Assembly (NCBI RefSeq): GCF_041381155.1 | Contig: NC_091134.1 | Coordinates: forward strand, 54,633,944 to 54,697,943 | Direction: 5' to 3' | Length of the DNA: 64,000 nucleotides | DNA from: Argopecten irradians | Taxonomy: Eukaryota > Mollusca > Bivalvia > Pectinida > Pectinidae | In this document: positions 14,840-27,137 of the stretch, piece after piece | How positions within the stretch are numbered: position 1 is the stretch's first letter | Layout of the letters: the number at the start of each line of letters is the position of its first letter | Notes under the pieces: generated by a model | What the model was told of the DNA's origin: nothing | Databases searched by the model: none | Seen by the model: only the letters and a program-made list of their open reading frames with translations | Made by a program: the position numbers and the translations under genes

Positions 14840-15095
14840 TATATTTAAATGGGATATGCAAATTGAATGATTTTTTTTCAAAAATGAAATTAATTTTCTT
14901 ATGAAACTTTAAAAAATTCCACCATATATGTTACGCAATTAAAAATATAATACGTTTGATATGATAGTGCATAGCAAAAAAACAACAAAAAAAAAACTTG
15001 GCATGCTTTCTTTCAAATAATGTAATAACGTTATAATTTAGATATTAGTAAACAAAAAACTTGATGGAAATATATCAAGTAAGGGGGGCGCTTAA

Positions 15096-16094
15096 GGATG
15101 TATTCTTCTGAGGTTTCAGTCCCGTTGAAGTCTCGTTTCGACATAGATCAAAGAAGATATGAGATTTTTAAATAAAATCTATCAATGTCTGTAGCAAGTT
15201 GCCAGTTGCAAATTTTGTCAAAAAATTACATTTCTATTTTTAGTAGATTTTTTATATGAGGATTTTAAGAAATGGCCCATTCGACGGCCATTTTGAAATT
15301 GTGTCTTTTTCGCTTTGAGTAGAGCCACAGTTTTACCATATTTTACTGAAATTGTTTTTACTTAAATCATCACTGCTCCAGTATTTTTAGCTGTATCGAG
15401 CTAAGTTTTGCTGTACATCTTTACTGGGTTCGTGGTAATTAAAATATTGGGCATTAGTGTGTGAAATGATACACTTTTCTCACTTTATTTTCACATTTAA
15501 TGGTATTTTGAGCACTTTTATTTTTTACTCTAAAATACTAAAAAATAACAAATATTAAAATGGGGCAAAAAAGTAAGCAGACAGACACCCATTTTTCTGA
15601 CTGATTTAGAAAGAACAACCCTTTCACTGTTGATATGCAAAATATTAACAAAAGTTTAATACCAGAATTTTTTCTATATAGGGTTAAATTTGGCAAAAAT
15701 GGCTGAAAATGGTCATTTTGTAATTAAGAGGTAGGGGTAGCATATGTTGTTATTCTGAGAAAAAATATTAGTCTTATTAATCAAAACTGATATAAATTTA
15801 AAGAAGCCTACTGGAAAATAAATTCTACAAACATCCATATATATCAAAAACCTCATTAGGAAGTTATGGCTTTATTCTCTTGTGTATATGGTCAAAACGG
15901 AAAAATTCCAATAAAATCCAATATTTTGTCAACTAGGTATCTTTGAGTGACAATAGCTCAAAAACAAGCCCACGGACATAGTTTTTCCTTCTATTTCCTT
16001 TTATGGCATGAACTCCTATTTCTAAAAATCTAGGCTATATGAGAAAAAAAAAGTTTAATACAAGAAAATTTTGACTTCTCAGAGGAGTAAATCC
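15096..16094. mobile_element. Non-autonomous DNA transposon, TTAA-type
   Basis: A 999-bp element is bounded by imperfect terminal inverted repeats. The left end reads GGATGTATTCTTCTGAG and the right end, reverse-complemented, reads GGATTTACTCCTCTGAG. TTAA precedes the left end (15092-15095) and TTCA follows the right end (16095-16098), consistent with a decayed TTAA target-site duplication as used by piggyBac and Kolobok elements. The interior is AT-rich with no transposase-like frame, so it must have moved using a partner's enzyme. The superfamily is inferred only from the TTAA. Confidence 0.6.
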
Positions 16095-17988
16095 TTCAGG
16101 TGAAGTAGCTATTTAACTCATGCTGTATCAAATCATTAAAATGTAACAACAACATCTTTGTCGATGGGGTTACACCATAAAAGTGCTATATTACTTCAAT
16201 ATTGTGAGATTTGTTATCACCATACTTTTTACTTTTTAATAATGGAAGCACAAGAGTTCAGTAGTTATAATTAAGTATGCTACAAATGTAATTTCGTAGC
16301 GATTAGCTTGGTTTGATAGTGTTTATACATCATCAATACTAGAAAAGAAAAAAAATGCATCACTATGGAGCCTCTGTTAGAATAACAAATGGATACTTAT
16401 TAACATTTGTTTCTTAACTTTGATTATTTTATTATTTTTAGTAGAAAAAAATATTGCTTCATATTTCATCATAATGAAAATTATAAAAAAACGTATCGGT
16501 TATTCCTTGCGTTCATCTTATGGAAAACGCGTACATACAATTTGTTTCCTTTTTTCGTATTTTTATCTGTTTGTGGGATTTGTTTACGGATAATATATCA
16601 CGGAAAAATATTACAAGTATTCAGTAAAGACAATAGGAAATTTGCCATATCTTAAAATGTTTTTCATAGTTGGAGTATTCCTTTATACTATAAATGGGCA
16701 AACTAAAACAAAGAAAACGCATAAAGGGAGGTAACTCAAAGTCACTATCAACAAGTTATAGTGCTAGAAACACTTACAACAATAATGCAAGGTTTGTATT
16801 TTTCATTCATGTTCAATTTGTTTTCCTGATACATGCTTGATACGAAAATAGTTATTTCTCTACCTTATCCTGATTTCTTTTTATGTAGTTTTAGCTAGCA
16901 AACGCAAAATAAATATGGAAAATAAACAATTTTAACTCTCATGAACGTCATCTTGTTGTTCCTCAGTGTGGGCAGTGAGTGTGTTGCTATGTAACCGCTA
17001 ATCAACGAAACAAACTGAAATTTTAAAATGTAAAGCTAGATGCAATAATATTACAAAGAATGTTATCATTGCAACAAAACCAACAACAAAAAAACCCATT
17101 GGAACTGAAAGACAAATAGAAGCAAAATATTGATATATCCGAAGGTACATGCAACGGCACATGAAGAATAGCATTATCATTATTTTTAATCTGGTCTTTC
17201 ATCAATATGAATATTTGTTTATAGATAGTTAAAAAACAGATGAGTGCATATGAATTTGACTGGACCCCGATTTCTCGATAGGAACATAAGTCACAATATT
17301 TGAGAAGGTAAGGAGATACTTGAATAATTGAAAGTTTTGACTTAAAACGTCACTTTGTGGTTTGAGAACCTGGCCAAGCCTTATTCCATGAAAATACCCC
17401 GTTAAAATGATAAAATCATTTTGAAAAACAATATATAATAAAAAAAATGAAATAGAGTCACTCAAAATTGATTTCCGGCTATCAAAACATATCGATAAAA
17501 GTGTGTTTGATGTAAAAAACAACACCCAGAAAACCCAATAGGTCTAGTATGGACAGCTGCAGTATATTGTAAAATACATCGGGATTAACAAGAGCAATGA
17601 ACTAACAATAGATATGACTTAACGTGGTAATTTACAGATCATGTAACTTACCTAACAATTCAAGTGAATAAGAATTTCATGATTTTTCCTCGGGGTCATA
17701 AACAAAAACTGCATCTTATGGTAAAGAAGGGCTGTTTGAGAGCGACTTTACTGTCGGTACTATTAAGTCACTAATCAAGTACGTTAGGTCCTATATGTCT
17801 CTTAACATTATCAGCATTTGGTGTTTTCATCTTTTAAACCATATATAATACAACACAAATGAGTCCTACATAACAACGCATAAGTCAATGATTCCATTTT
17901 GCCAATTCGGGCTCTTGAAATTCACAAAAAGCTTTTTTTTTTTACTCTAAAAGTGTTTGTCATTCCAAAGCAACATTAATAATTTTAT
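16095..17988. other. Non-coding DNA, nothing recognised
   Basis: AT-rich sequence. Open frames of 60-98 codons on both strands have low complexity and match no family. Confidence 0.55.
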
Positions 17989-18220
17989 ATATTGTAAACC
18001 ACCATTCTTTCGCAGCTACTAAATTCTGCGATTTCCGGTTCAAAGCATTTTCGTGAAGATTTTGTTTCACGGATTTAAAGTTGAATGGAAATACATTTGA
18101 ATTTAAATCTGCACAAATTGTGGGAGATAATATTTCGAAAAGATTAACTTTCGTTAATTTGCCTTGATCGCGAACTTCGTGAAAATAAATCGCACGCGAA
18201 AGAAAGTTGGTTTACAGTAT
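17989..18220. mobile_element. MITE with TA-type ends
   Basis: About 232 bp with terminal inverted repeats of roughly 25 bp. The left end reads ATATTGTAAACCACCATTC and the right end, reverse-complemented, reads ATACTGTAAACCAACTTTC; both continue with TTTCGC. A TA dinucleotide sits at each outer edge, consistent with a Tc1/mariner-type target duplication. The interior has CpG-bearing strings such as CGCACGCGAA. No coding capacity. Confidence 0.6.
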
Positions 18221-21200
18221 CTCGTTCCAGACATCAAACTCAATTCTTACCGATATCAGCAGTCCACCGAAATATTATCCGAGTACAGTTGGCATATTGG
18301 CACCTTGAAATTATATGATTGCCCATACCTAGTACAACTCTTCAATCGTATATCAATGGAGAAATCAATGTCCGTTGCTAAGGCTAACGGCATTTTAAAA
18401 CTGTTACCAAATCCTTAACATTGACATTACATTTGGCTTTTTGCACCTTTTAATAATCTCTTAATCATGCCTTTCTCCCCATAATCGCCAATATTCTACA
18501 AACTCTTATACAGGCGATACTTATAAATGTAGCTTTCCATCTCGGACTGCTTGTGTTTAAAATTCATGCAACGAAAGTTCAGTGCAAATGATTAATGATT
18601 AGAAAGTACAGGAGTTACATCCCTTGGTCCATACCAGAGTGTCCACTTCAACTTTGCCTCATTCAACATTTGTTTTGCATGATAGCATTAGAACATTAAA
18701 CTGATTTATATTAAATTGATACAATTAGTTAAACTCATCGTTAAAAGCCACAGTCATCGAATATGTCTTGTTTTGACCGTTTTGAACCATAAAAATCACC
18801 ATCCATCATATCTACATATAGAAGAGTATTGTTCGACGTTTTTATTACAATTGTACCCGCGGCTGCCAGTCAATTCTCCATACATGAAAATTGCATGATA
18901 TTTTACCGCAAATCCCGTCCTTGCGTTTTATAGTAAATCTAGTCTAGTTTCTGAAAGTAATGTTGCAATTTTACATGGATAATAGTTTTAAATGGACAAG
19001 AATATTACTGAAAGGTCTCGATCGATACTTCCTCTGTTTGACTTCGTATCTTTATATCTCAACCTTACAACCACCCGGTGGAATACATAATCCTTATAAT
19101 GAATTGATATCGTTACTGATCATAGGTCTAAATTGCTTTCAAAGAAGTAAAGTCATTATACTTTTTTCTTTTGCTTTTTTTTTGCTTTATTCTTACGACA
19201 TAAATAGAACAGTTTCATCACAGGCTCATCTTCAATATGATGTTTTATTTTAAATATATAATTCTTCAAGCCGACAGGTTAATAATACGACATCCATAGT
19301 ATTTGATTGAATAATAAACAATGAACCAATAACTGGACTCAAAAGAATAAATACAAATATTAGCCCACACACGCACACTAAAATCCTCCAAATTTATGGA
19401 TGCACCAAAAGTGATATAATAAATGTCTGTTTCTTGTTGTACATATTGTACACATATGCGATAATATAACGACTAGATAATAAAGCCCTGCATATAAGTG
19501 TCCTTTTTGTGTACGCAACATTTAATGATTGTTACTTATTATATGGATCATTTCCGCCCATATTGATGTGCATATGATGCTTTGGGATTAAATATCATGT
19601 CATGATTACTTATGACTTTATCTATGTAGTTATACTAATTTCTAATTGCTAAGCTGATGTACCACATACTATAAAAACGTTGTGAAAATTTACAATCAAA
19701 GAACGAACTCGCTTTTCGTTCACCTTGGTTAATAGTCTGTTCATACCTGTGGGTGGTTATTTCCCAATCAATGGGTATATTTATTATGTACCAATGCTTC
19801 AAAACTACTCGATTAACGCTGTTTCCATAGTTAAGAAGGCATTGATGGTAGCTTTATGAGCATCTACAGCCAGCGAGTTCCTGTACCGCTCATTTTAACC
19901 TAGACTATTGTAGAAAGGCAGACGGCCGTGATGTTATGGTTTCCTTAGTTCTAAGTACCAAGAGAACGTAAAGAAATGTTATGATTTTTGTTTGATTTAC
20001 GACTGGACAGGAGCGTTCTTCAGGTATGTTTTAAGTATCTGTCGGCGCCCTTCCCCCGTTGTGGGTCGAATCGTTACCTTAGATCCCAGTAATGAGTGTA
20101 CATAAGGCATTTGCAGATTTACAAGCACTTTATCAACATCGACTTTTGTTACAGAGTGGAAGGTTTATTGCTCCATTAGATACAAACGTCCAAATGAGCT
20201 TTGTGATGGTCAAAACAAAAAAGTGACTCTAAGAAAACATTCAACATCCATGGTAATGTAAAATAAAGCACATATATATTTACAATGGTTTTCTGTGGGA
20301 ATCTATTAGTGGAACGTCTTTGAGTTTATAAGCACAAATTATATTACCAAAATCCACTTCATCAGCTTAATGCTTGTTAACATAAATACTTACAAGTCAT
20401 AAATCATCTTATGCTAAATATAACATGAATAATTCATTTACCCAAGAATAACGCGATGATAAAATGCAAAGGAATATATGTATACTTTGCTATTTTTCAG
20501 CACTTGAGAGTTTCTCCGCTGGAGATAAATTGAACATGTACGTAAAAGTTATATCAGTCATTTTTAGACTCAGATCATACTGATGGCATTGATTGGGTTC
20601 AAAAGTTACGGTATTATATCTTTTCAGTCGTGTTATAATCTTGTTTCTATCTATAATAGGTTGTCATAGCGTAAGTATGGCCATATATATATTAGCGCAC
20701 TCGGTCTTATTTGCTGCTAATCAAATCCTTTTCGAATACATATAAGTTACTGCTTACCTTTTGTATGGCATAGTAAAATCAATTTACTGGTTTTCCATGC
20801 AATATATTGGATCAATTGCAGAATTTTAAAATTCCTTCATCAGCATACATTAGCACATACGATCAGCACATAGCGCCTAATCACGTACGAACCAGTCAAC
20901 GTATATTCTATTGAAATGTAAAAAAGAAAAAAAAATTCTTTGGAGGGAAATATAAAGTCTGATTACGACAATTGAGCTTGTAAGTACCATGTGAGATACG
21001 TATCTCAACCAAAATGACATACTACAAACGCATCAATCTCAGTGCAATCACTTTTGTTTTGAATGGTAAGGGTAGCATAATGATGAACATTCACATTCAC
21101 ATTAATTCAAATGGTGCACAGAAATATTCCTACATGTATATGAACCAGGGTATATGAACACTAACTTCCGAGCACTAACAGTGAACAACTATGTGCCGTT

Positions 21201-21905
21201 AATATACGTATGCTTACAGAGAATTACGAACCCAGCCTGAGGTAATAAATGCTCCATATTGTAGTATGCATAATCATTACAGGAGCAATACCTCATAAAC
21301 TTTTTTTTTCATAAAAAGATACAATTCGGAAATAAATAACTATAATCTCAAAATTCTTCAACTACAACAGCTTGATAGTGTAGGATGTGCGTTCCATAAG
21401 AAAACCAATAACCTCTCCTCCGAAGTAGCTAAATAGTTTCACGATTGCTTCGTGAAAAAAGAACATATCACATTATTCACACTATTAAGGATCAGTTACT
21501 CCTTTTTCATAGGAGGATTGATGTGAACATGTGATATGAACATGTGGTTTGGAACATTTAGCCATGTTCGTTATTTTTCTATTCTAAAACTTGTTACGGA
21601 TGGAATTAGAATACGGGACTAATTCCGTTTAACGTGAATCGTAGATTTGTCAGATATGAGTGCATACTAATTTCGCGATTTTTATATCTGATCTAGTAAT
21701 CCAGCATTAGGGCAGTCGCATTTACTGGCCTTAAAAACGTAATTAATTCAATAAATCAATGTAGACTACTATTTATAAGCTGGTATGAAACATTTCGGAC
21801 GGAGTGTACAAACGATATCAGGATATACGTAAAATTTCATCACAATCGAGAACAAAATGATGTGATTAAAATAAACATATCACAAGAACTATGATCGTAA
21901 TACAA
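18221..21905. other. Non-coding DNA, nothing recognised
   Basis: AT-rich sequence without supportable genes or RNAs. Confidence 0.5.
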
Positions 21906-22849
21906 GTAGTAATGATATAATGGTGCGACCAAGGGAATAAAAATATAAGGTAGTAATGATATAGTGGTGCGACCAAGGGAATAAAAGGTAGTAATGATAA
22001 GTGGTGTGACCAAGGGAATAAAAGGTAGTAATGATAAGTGGTGCGACCAAGGGAATAAAAGGTAGTAATGATATAGTGATGCGACCAAGGGAATACAAAT
22101 ATACGGTAGTAATGATATAGTGGTGCGACCAAGGGAATAAAAATATAAGGTAGTAATGATATAGTGATGCGACCAAGGGAATACAAATATAAGGTAGTAA
22201 TGATATAATGGTGCGACCAAGGGAATACAAATATAAGGTAGTAATGATATAGTGATGCGACCAAGGGAATACAAATATAAGGTAGTAATGATATAATGGT
22301 GCGACCAAGGGAATACAAATATAAGGTAGTAATGATATAGTGGTGCGACCAAGGGTATAAAAGGTAGTAATGATAAGTGGTGCAACCAAGGGAATAAAAG
22401 GTAGTAATGATAAGTGGTGCGACCAAGAGAATAAACGGTAGTAATGATAAGTGGTGCGACCAAGGGAATAAAAGGTAGCAATGAAATAGTGGTACGACCA
22501 AGGGGATAAAAGGTACAATGTAGAAATGATAAGTGGTGCGACCAAGGGCATAAAAGGTAGTAATGATAAGTGGTGCGACCAAGGGAATAAAAATATAAGG
22601 TGGTTATGATATAGTGATACGACCAAGGGAATAAAAATATAAGGTAGTAATGATATAGTGGTACGACCAAGGGAATAAAAATATAAGGTAGTAATGATAT
22701 AGTGGTGCGACCAAGGGAATAAACATAAAAGGTACTATTGATATAATGGTGCGACCAAGGGAATAAAAGGTAGTATGATATAGTGGTGCGACCAAGGGAA
22801 TAAAAGGTAGTAATGATATAATGGTGCGACCAAGGGAATAAAAATATAA
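21906..22849. repeat. Minisatellite of 23 units (37- and 44-bp types)
   Basis: I count 23 head-to-tail units. Each has the near-invariant core GCGACCAAGGGAATA and a variable remainder starting GTAGTAATGAT. Two unit types occur: a 37-bp form ending ATAAAAG and a 44-bp form ending CAAATATAAG. They sit in blocks, with long units at about 22080-22340 flanked by short ones. Within the long block, units carrying ATAGTGATGCG alternate with units carrying ATAATGGTGCG, giving an 88-bp higher-order period. The unit lacks stop codons in any minus-strand frame, so three overlapping frames stay open there by composition alone. Confidence 0.95.
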
Positions 22850-25800
22850 TTAACTTACATAATGTATAATAATAATAATAATAAAAATACTGTTAGAGGT
22901 ATCTTCATAATTCCAGCTGTTCCGAAATCAGAATGATTTTTTTAGTGTTCCAACAAAATTAATGTATTTTATTTTTCTTACTGTTTGAGAAAATCAACTT
23001 TTTATGTCTCTGTTCCCCCGATGACAAAATTCACTTGGAAGGTCTTTATCACTACGTTGTTGATTCCGGTTGAAAACAAGCGTTCTGACGCCCTTCGAAT
23101 TTGCGAATTCAAACTTAACAAAAGTAGCGGAACAATATCAATAAACCAGATATTTTCAGCACTACTATCGAGATTAATCAGGCATATAACTCGATACCAG
23201 GTAATAAGAATTTCCTGTAACAGTTGCGATAGGAAAGTATTGCGATGTGAGTAAATAAATGTTTACTTTTTTGGATTCTGATTACCATTTCTAAATTTGA
23301 CGATTTGATCCCGAACATTCCAATGACGTCACTTTTTAGTCCTGCATGAGCCCGGGTGATTCGACCTTGCAAGCTGGCGTTTTGAAGGAATAAGCATTCA
23401 TTTGTGGTATTATGGTGGCCACTTGCACTCATATATACAGCATAACATAGTTTAAAATAATAGTGTTTATCTTGAAACATTTCATTATTTAAACGTCACT
23501 TTGACAAAAAGAAAAAGAAACCGTAGGCCAAGGCTACAATATTTTAATGTACAATGTAAATCTTACAGCGTTTGTGGATACAATGCTTCGTTTAGTAGAT
23601 GAAATTCATGAAATATTGCACAAAAAAACATCATTAATATGCTTCTGAAACATATAATTAATGATTTGAATTGGATATGTTTGACATTGTGTTTAAAAAA
23701 TCTATTTTGGGCTTTCGCCGTCGAAAACCGATGAAACCGCGGCACTGTGTTGCGAGCTATCGTGATTTTTTCGTGTTTTGTTTCTTATTCATTAAAAAAG
23801 AAGCGATCCTTGACATTCACATTCACATGAACAATCTTTAGTCCAAAATATTTCGGCAATAGCATTCATTTTGTTTATATTTGAGTTGAATGCATCAAAT
23901 CGGATCTGTTCCCGACATCGACCGTATTTTCATGCAACTTATTAAAATTTTACGATGCATACGCAGTATGCTCGATCGAAAGATACAATCTAAAAAAGAT
24001 AGTATTGTACAATTTCTCACTGCATATAACTTTGATATTCCATGGTAACGTTATAAAATAAACACTGTCGTTTTCTCCGAATCAACGTACATGTAACACG
24101 AGCCTGTGCTTCGTCTCGGCGAAACTAACTAATTTCTCTCAGGGGTGTCTTCCCCGACGTTCGAGCATTTCGGCCAAAAAAAAAATCAATTAAATATCAA
24201 ACAAAGATTATTTCACTTTTCTTCATGTTGAAACAACAGCTACATGCACATTACATTTACAAAAGTGTTTCTCCTATTAGGAAATACTAAATCATACATC
24301 ATCAAATATTTGATATTAAAGATAGGTGATTAAAATAACAAAGTTATCTGCTTCTTATAAAAAATCACTTTATATATAAAAAAACCCAGAAACGTGCAGA
24401 TCTTCTGATCTTTCGATTCTCACCACCGACGGCAATTTTTTTTCCGTTTATTTTTTTTTTTTAATATATCATGCAAACATGCATATTCAAACTATTCACA
24501 AAATCTTGTGAGGGCTACATGGACATGTAGCTATTACTACAAAATAAATAATTATATATCTGAGGATTTACATCGGACACACGGTCAGTATCTTACAGTA
24601 GGCCAAGGACGTACATGTATCGTTGAATAGGCCGACACGAAAAGACGAGATGATTCCTGTCTCCTCAACATTAAAACAAATAATTTATTTCATCCAGGCA
24701 AATAATAATTTGAAAAATCCATATACCGCCTGCAAGGAGACGTCCTAGGCCTATCGCTACCCACAATGCACTCGATCGTGGTCTTATACATATGTATTAT
24801 GTAACTTTTCAGCGATAATTTGATCCAGATATATCTATCTTCGACAGTTATGTTTAAAAATATGAATATGTGGAAGGAACGTGTGTACAAGATAAAAACA
24901 ATTCATCTCAACTGCTATTCCGGGACCGTGAAATGTAATATTGGTTACCTCAGTCTAAGCACAGGGGCGCGCAAATTATTCATCATGTAAAATAATTGCT
25001 ATGTACGTCATGTCACCATGACTGAAAATTGCTAAAAATTAATTATATATTATGTAAATACCGGTTAGCTTGGAAAAAATATGATAATAATAAAATAATA
25101 ATTAAATTTTTAACATATATAGCTCCACTTTATACAATATGATAAAACGGATGCAAAGTAAATTGATCCATAGAACGGCATTTATTACCAATGCATCAAA
25201 TAGGTTTACTGTTTATTTCAATATTATTCACGCTGGTTGTGCAGGATTTATGCAGTAAATGGCTAGCTAATAATTAGAAAAAGAGTTCTTTGTGTCCATC
25301 ATTGCTGCTACAATAGAAGGTTTAAGTACCTGTTTCTGTGCTGGATTGCGGATATATTGCACTGTCTAGATTTTGCCGTCGGTTTTGGCATCCCCGTGAC
25401 GGGGTGTTATTAGTGCAAACGTGTCTATATCCTATGTGTGTCAAACATGGCAGGGATTTATTTTGGGCCATTGGGGGTGTATTTTTAGCCGTTATTACAA
25501 TAAGATATTAGTGTCAACTATGAGATGTATCATATCGTTCTGCAGCTTGGCAGATTCCTCTTAGTTATGGCAACAAGTACAACGATGAAGAAAACCCCAC
25601 TGACAGGTGTTTCGCTACTGGTAAATAAAGCTTTTGTAAGCTTTACGAACCGTGGTTTTGAACGATTTAGACAGCCGTTAAAGTTCATTCCGAAGCAAAA
25701 AATCCTTTTTAAAGGCTTTTTCTAGTTGCTGATAGTGTTCTCTGTGCAAATGACTGAAAAGACACTTTAACGCATTGTTTGTATCAATTAGCCTCGGTCA

Positions 25801-26077
25801 GTCTTAGAAACGAGCGAAATCGTGGTAGCCGAAGTTTTTGAAGAAGTTATTAGTGTTTGTAAACAAGAGAAAAGTGGAATGCTACACCCCAGTATAGACT
25901 TAGTTTGTCCAGATGTGCCAGTGCACTCGCTAGTGCTGAACCCTACACGTGAATTGTGAGAGTAGATGGTTTTCACATTCCTTCCATGACCTCCTGCCCG
26001 GCTTTGGAGAGTTAATTGATCGCGGTGTATTAGAATTGTTTAAACTATAATGTCAAAGATGATAGGCATTCCGCGGG
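22850..26077. other. Intergenic DNA upstream of rapsyn
   Basis: Non-coding, AT-rich, with a short AAT microsatellite at about 22870. A GC-richer patch at about 24590-24800 includes a factor-binding motif listed separately. No exon with good splice sites was found. Confidence 0.5.
24756..24774 (+). promoter_or_regulatory. ZNF143/Staf-like motif
   Basis: GCTACCCACAATGCACTCG closely follows the known Staf/ZNF143 (SPH) consensus YTACCCATAATGCA. That factor serves snRNA and housekeeping promoters. I saw no snRNA or first exon next to it, so function is unproven. Confidence 0.3.
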
Positions 26078-26150
26078 CAGCTGCCATCAGGAAACTTCTC
26101 ACTGTAGCTCAGTATTATATATAGTTAACGGGCTAAGCAGCCTTTTCAGT
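26078..26150 (+). promoter_or_regulatory. RAPSN: Probable rapsyn core promoter (E-box + TATA)
   Basis: A CAGCTG E-box at 26078-26083 lies about 35 bp upstream of a TATA-like string (TATATATA, 26116-26123), placing a transcription start near 26145-26150. From there an unspliced leader of about 290 nt would reach the rapsyn start codon. CAGCTG-type E-boxes bind myogenic bHLH factors, which fits a neuromuscular gene. The motifs are seen; the start site is inferred. Confidence 0.4.
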
Positions 26151-26187
26151 ATTGAACGTGCATAGTGTGTTACACGTGTGTGCATGC

Positions 26188-26373
26188 ATGGTACGCCAGA
26201 TTGGCAAGGATTTGACTAAAGAATTTGACGAAGTTAAAGCCAAAACGATAAAGCGATCAGTTTCAGTGACACAGAATGGCAGCAATCTATTATCTCTGCA
26301 GAGAGCGAGAAAGGAAATTTTATTATTTTATGGAATTACTCAGATAGCTGCTGATGAAAAGGAAAACACTTAA
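26188..26373 (+). other. Upstream open reading frame in rapsyn leader
   Basis: If the leader is unspliced, an ATG at 26188 opens a 61-codon frame that closes 65 nt before the rapsyn ATG. A shorter 11-codon frame starts at 26184 in another frame. Neither resembles a known protein. An alternative is that the leader is spliced, since a fair acceptor (CACTTCCAG) lies at about 26386-26394, which would remove both frames. Confidence 0.3.
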
Positions 26374-26438
26374 TTTTGCTGAATTCACTTCCAGGTTCAT
26401 TTAAGTGCGCTTCCGATAAGGGCGTTTATTACCGAAGA

Positions 26439-27137
26439 ATGGGACAAAAAGTTGGTAAAAAAGGTGTGGAGAAAGGATTAGTGCATTACAAGGAACAGCG
26501 GTTCGAGGAGGCTGCTATAGAATTCCTTAACGTTCTGAAAAGGACGCACAAAGCAGAAGAAAAATCACCAGACAAATTTGTTATATACGGATATCTTTGT
26601 ACAATTTATTACGATACCGGGAAGTATCGAGATATTTTACGATATGCTGATCATCAAATAGATATAGCCAATAGCTTAAAAGATTCTGGCATGAAAGCCG
26701 AAGCATTCTTTAATCTCGCCCGTGGTAACGAACGACTTTCACTTTTTGATAAAGCTGTTTTGTTTTGTAAAGAGAGTATAACAATTAATACTAAGCGTTC
26801 TAAGATCCTTGGTTACTCGCATTTATGTCTTGGAAACGCTTATTTTGGACTGAGTGATTTTTGTAATTGCTGTAAGAACATTGACCTAAGTCTGGCGATT
26901 GCGCGACAGACTAAAGACAAAAGACTTGATATACTGGCAAATGTTAGCTTCGGAATAGTATTTACAACCTTGAGGGACTATGACACTGCATTATATTACT
27001 TTGAGCGTGCACTGGACACTTTACACGGACAAAGTGATACAGACAATTTGGACCAATACCAGCGCCTTTTGGAGGTGTGTTTGGCTGTCCCCTACTTCCG
27101 CAAGGGGAGACAAAACGATGCCATGGAGTCCTGTGAG
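26439..27137 (+). CDS. RAPSN: Rapsyn coding exon 1
   Basis: Encodes residues 1-233: the myristoylation start and the first TPR repeats, including the FFNLARGNERLSLFDKA helix pair. It ends in phase 0 at AMESCE before GTAATC. An in-frame stretch 5' of the ATG stays open without another ATG, so 26439 is the start. Confidence 0.93.

Noticed and set aside
21840-22670. Minus-strand open frames of 238-276 codons across the minisatellite
   Set aside because: Three overlapping frames are open at once because the repeat unit lacks stop triplets. The products are simple YHYY/LGRTT-type repeats with no start context or splice signal.
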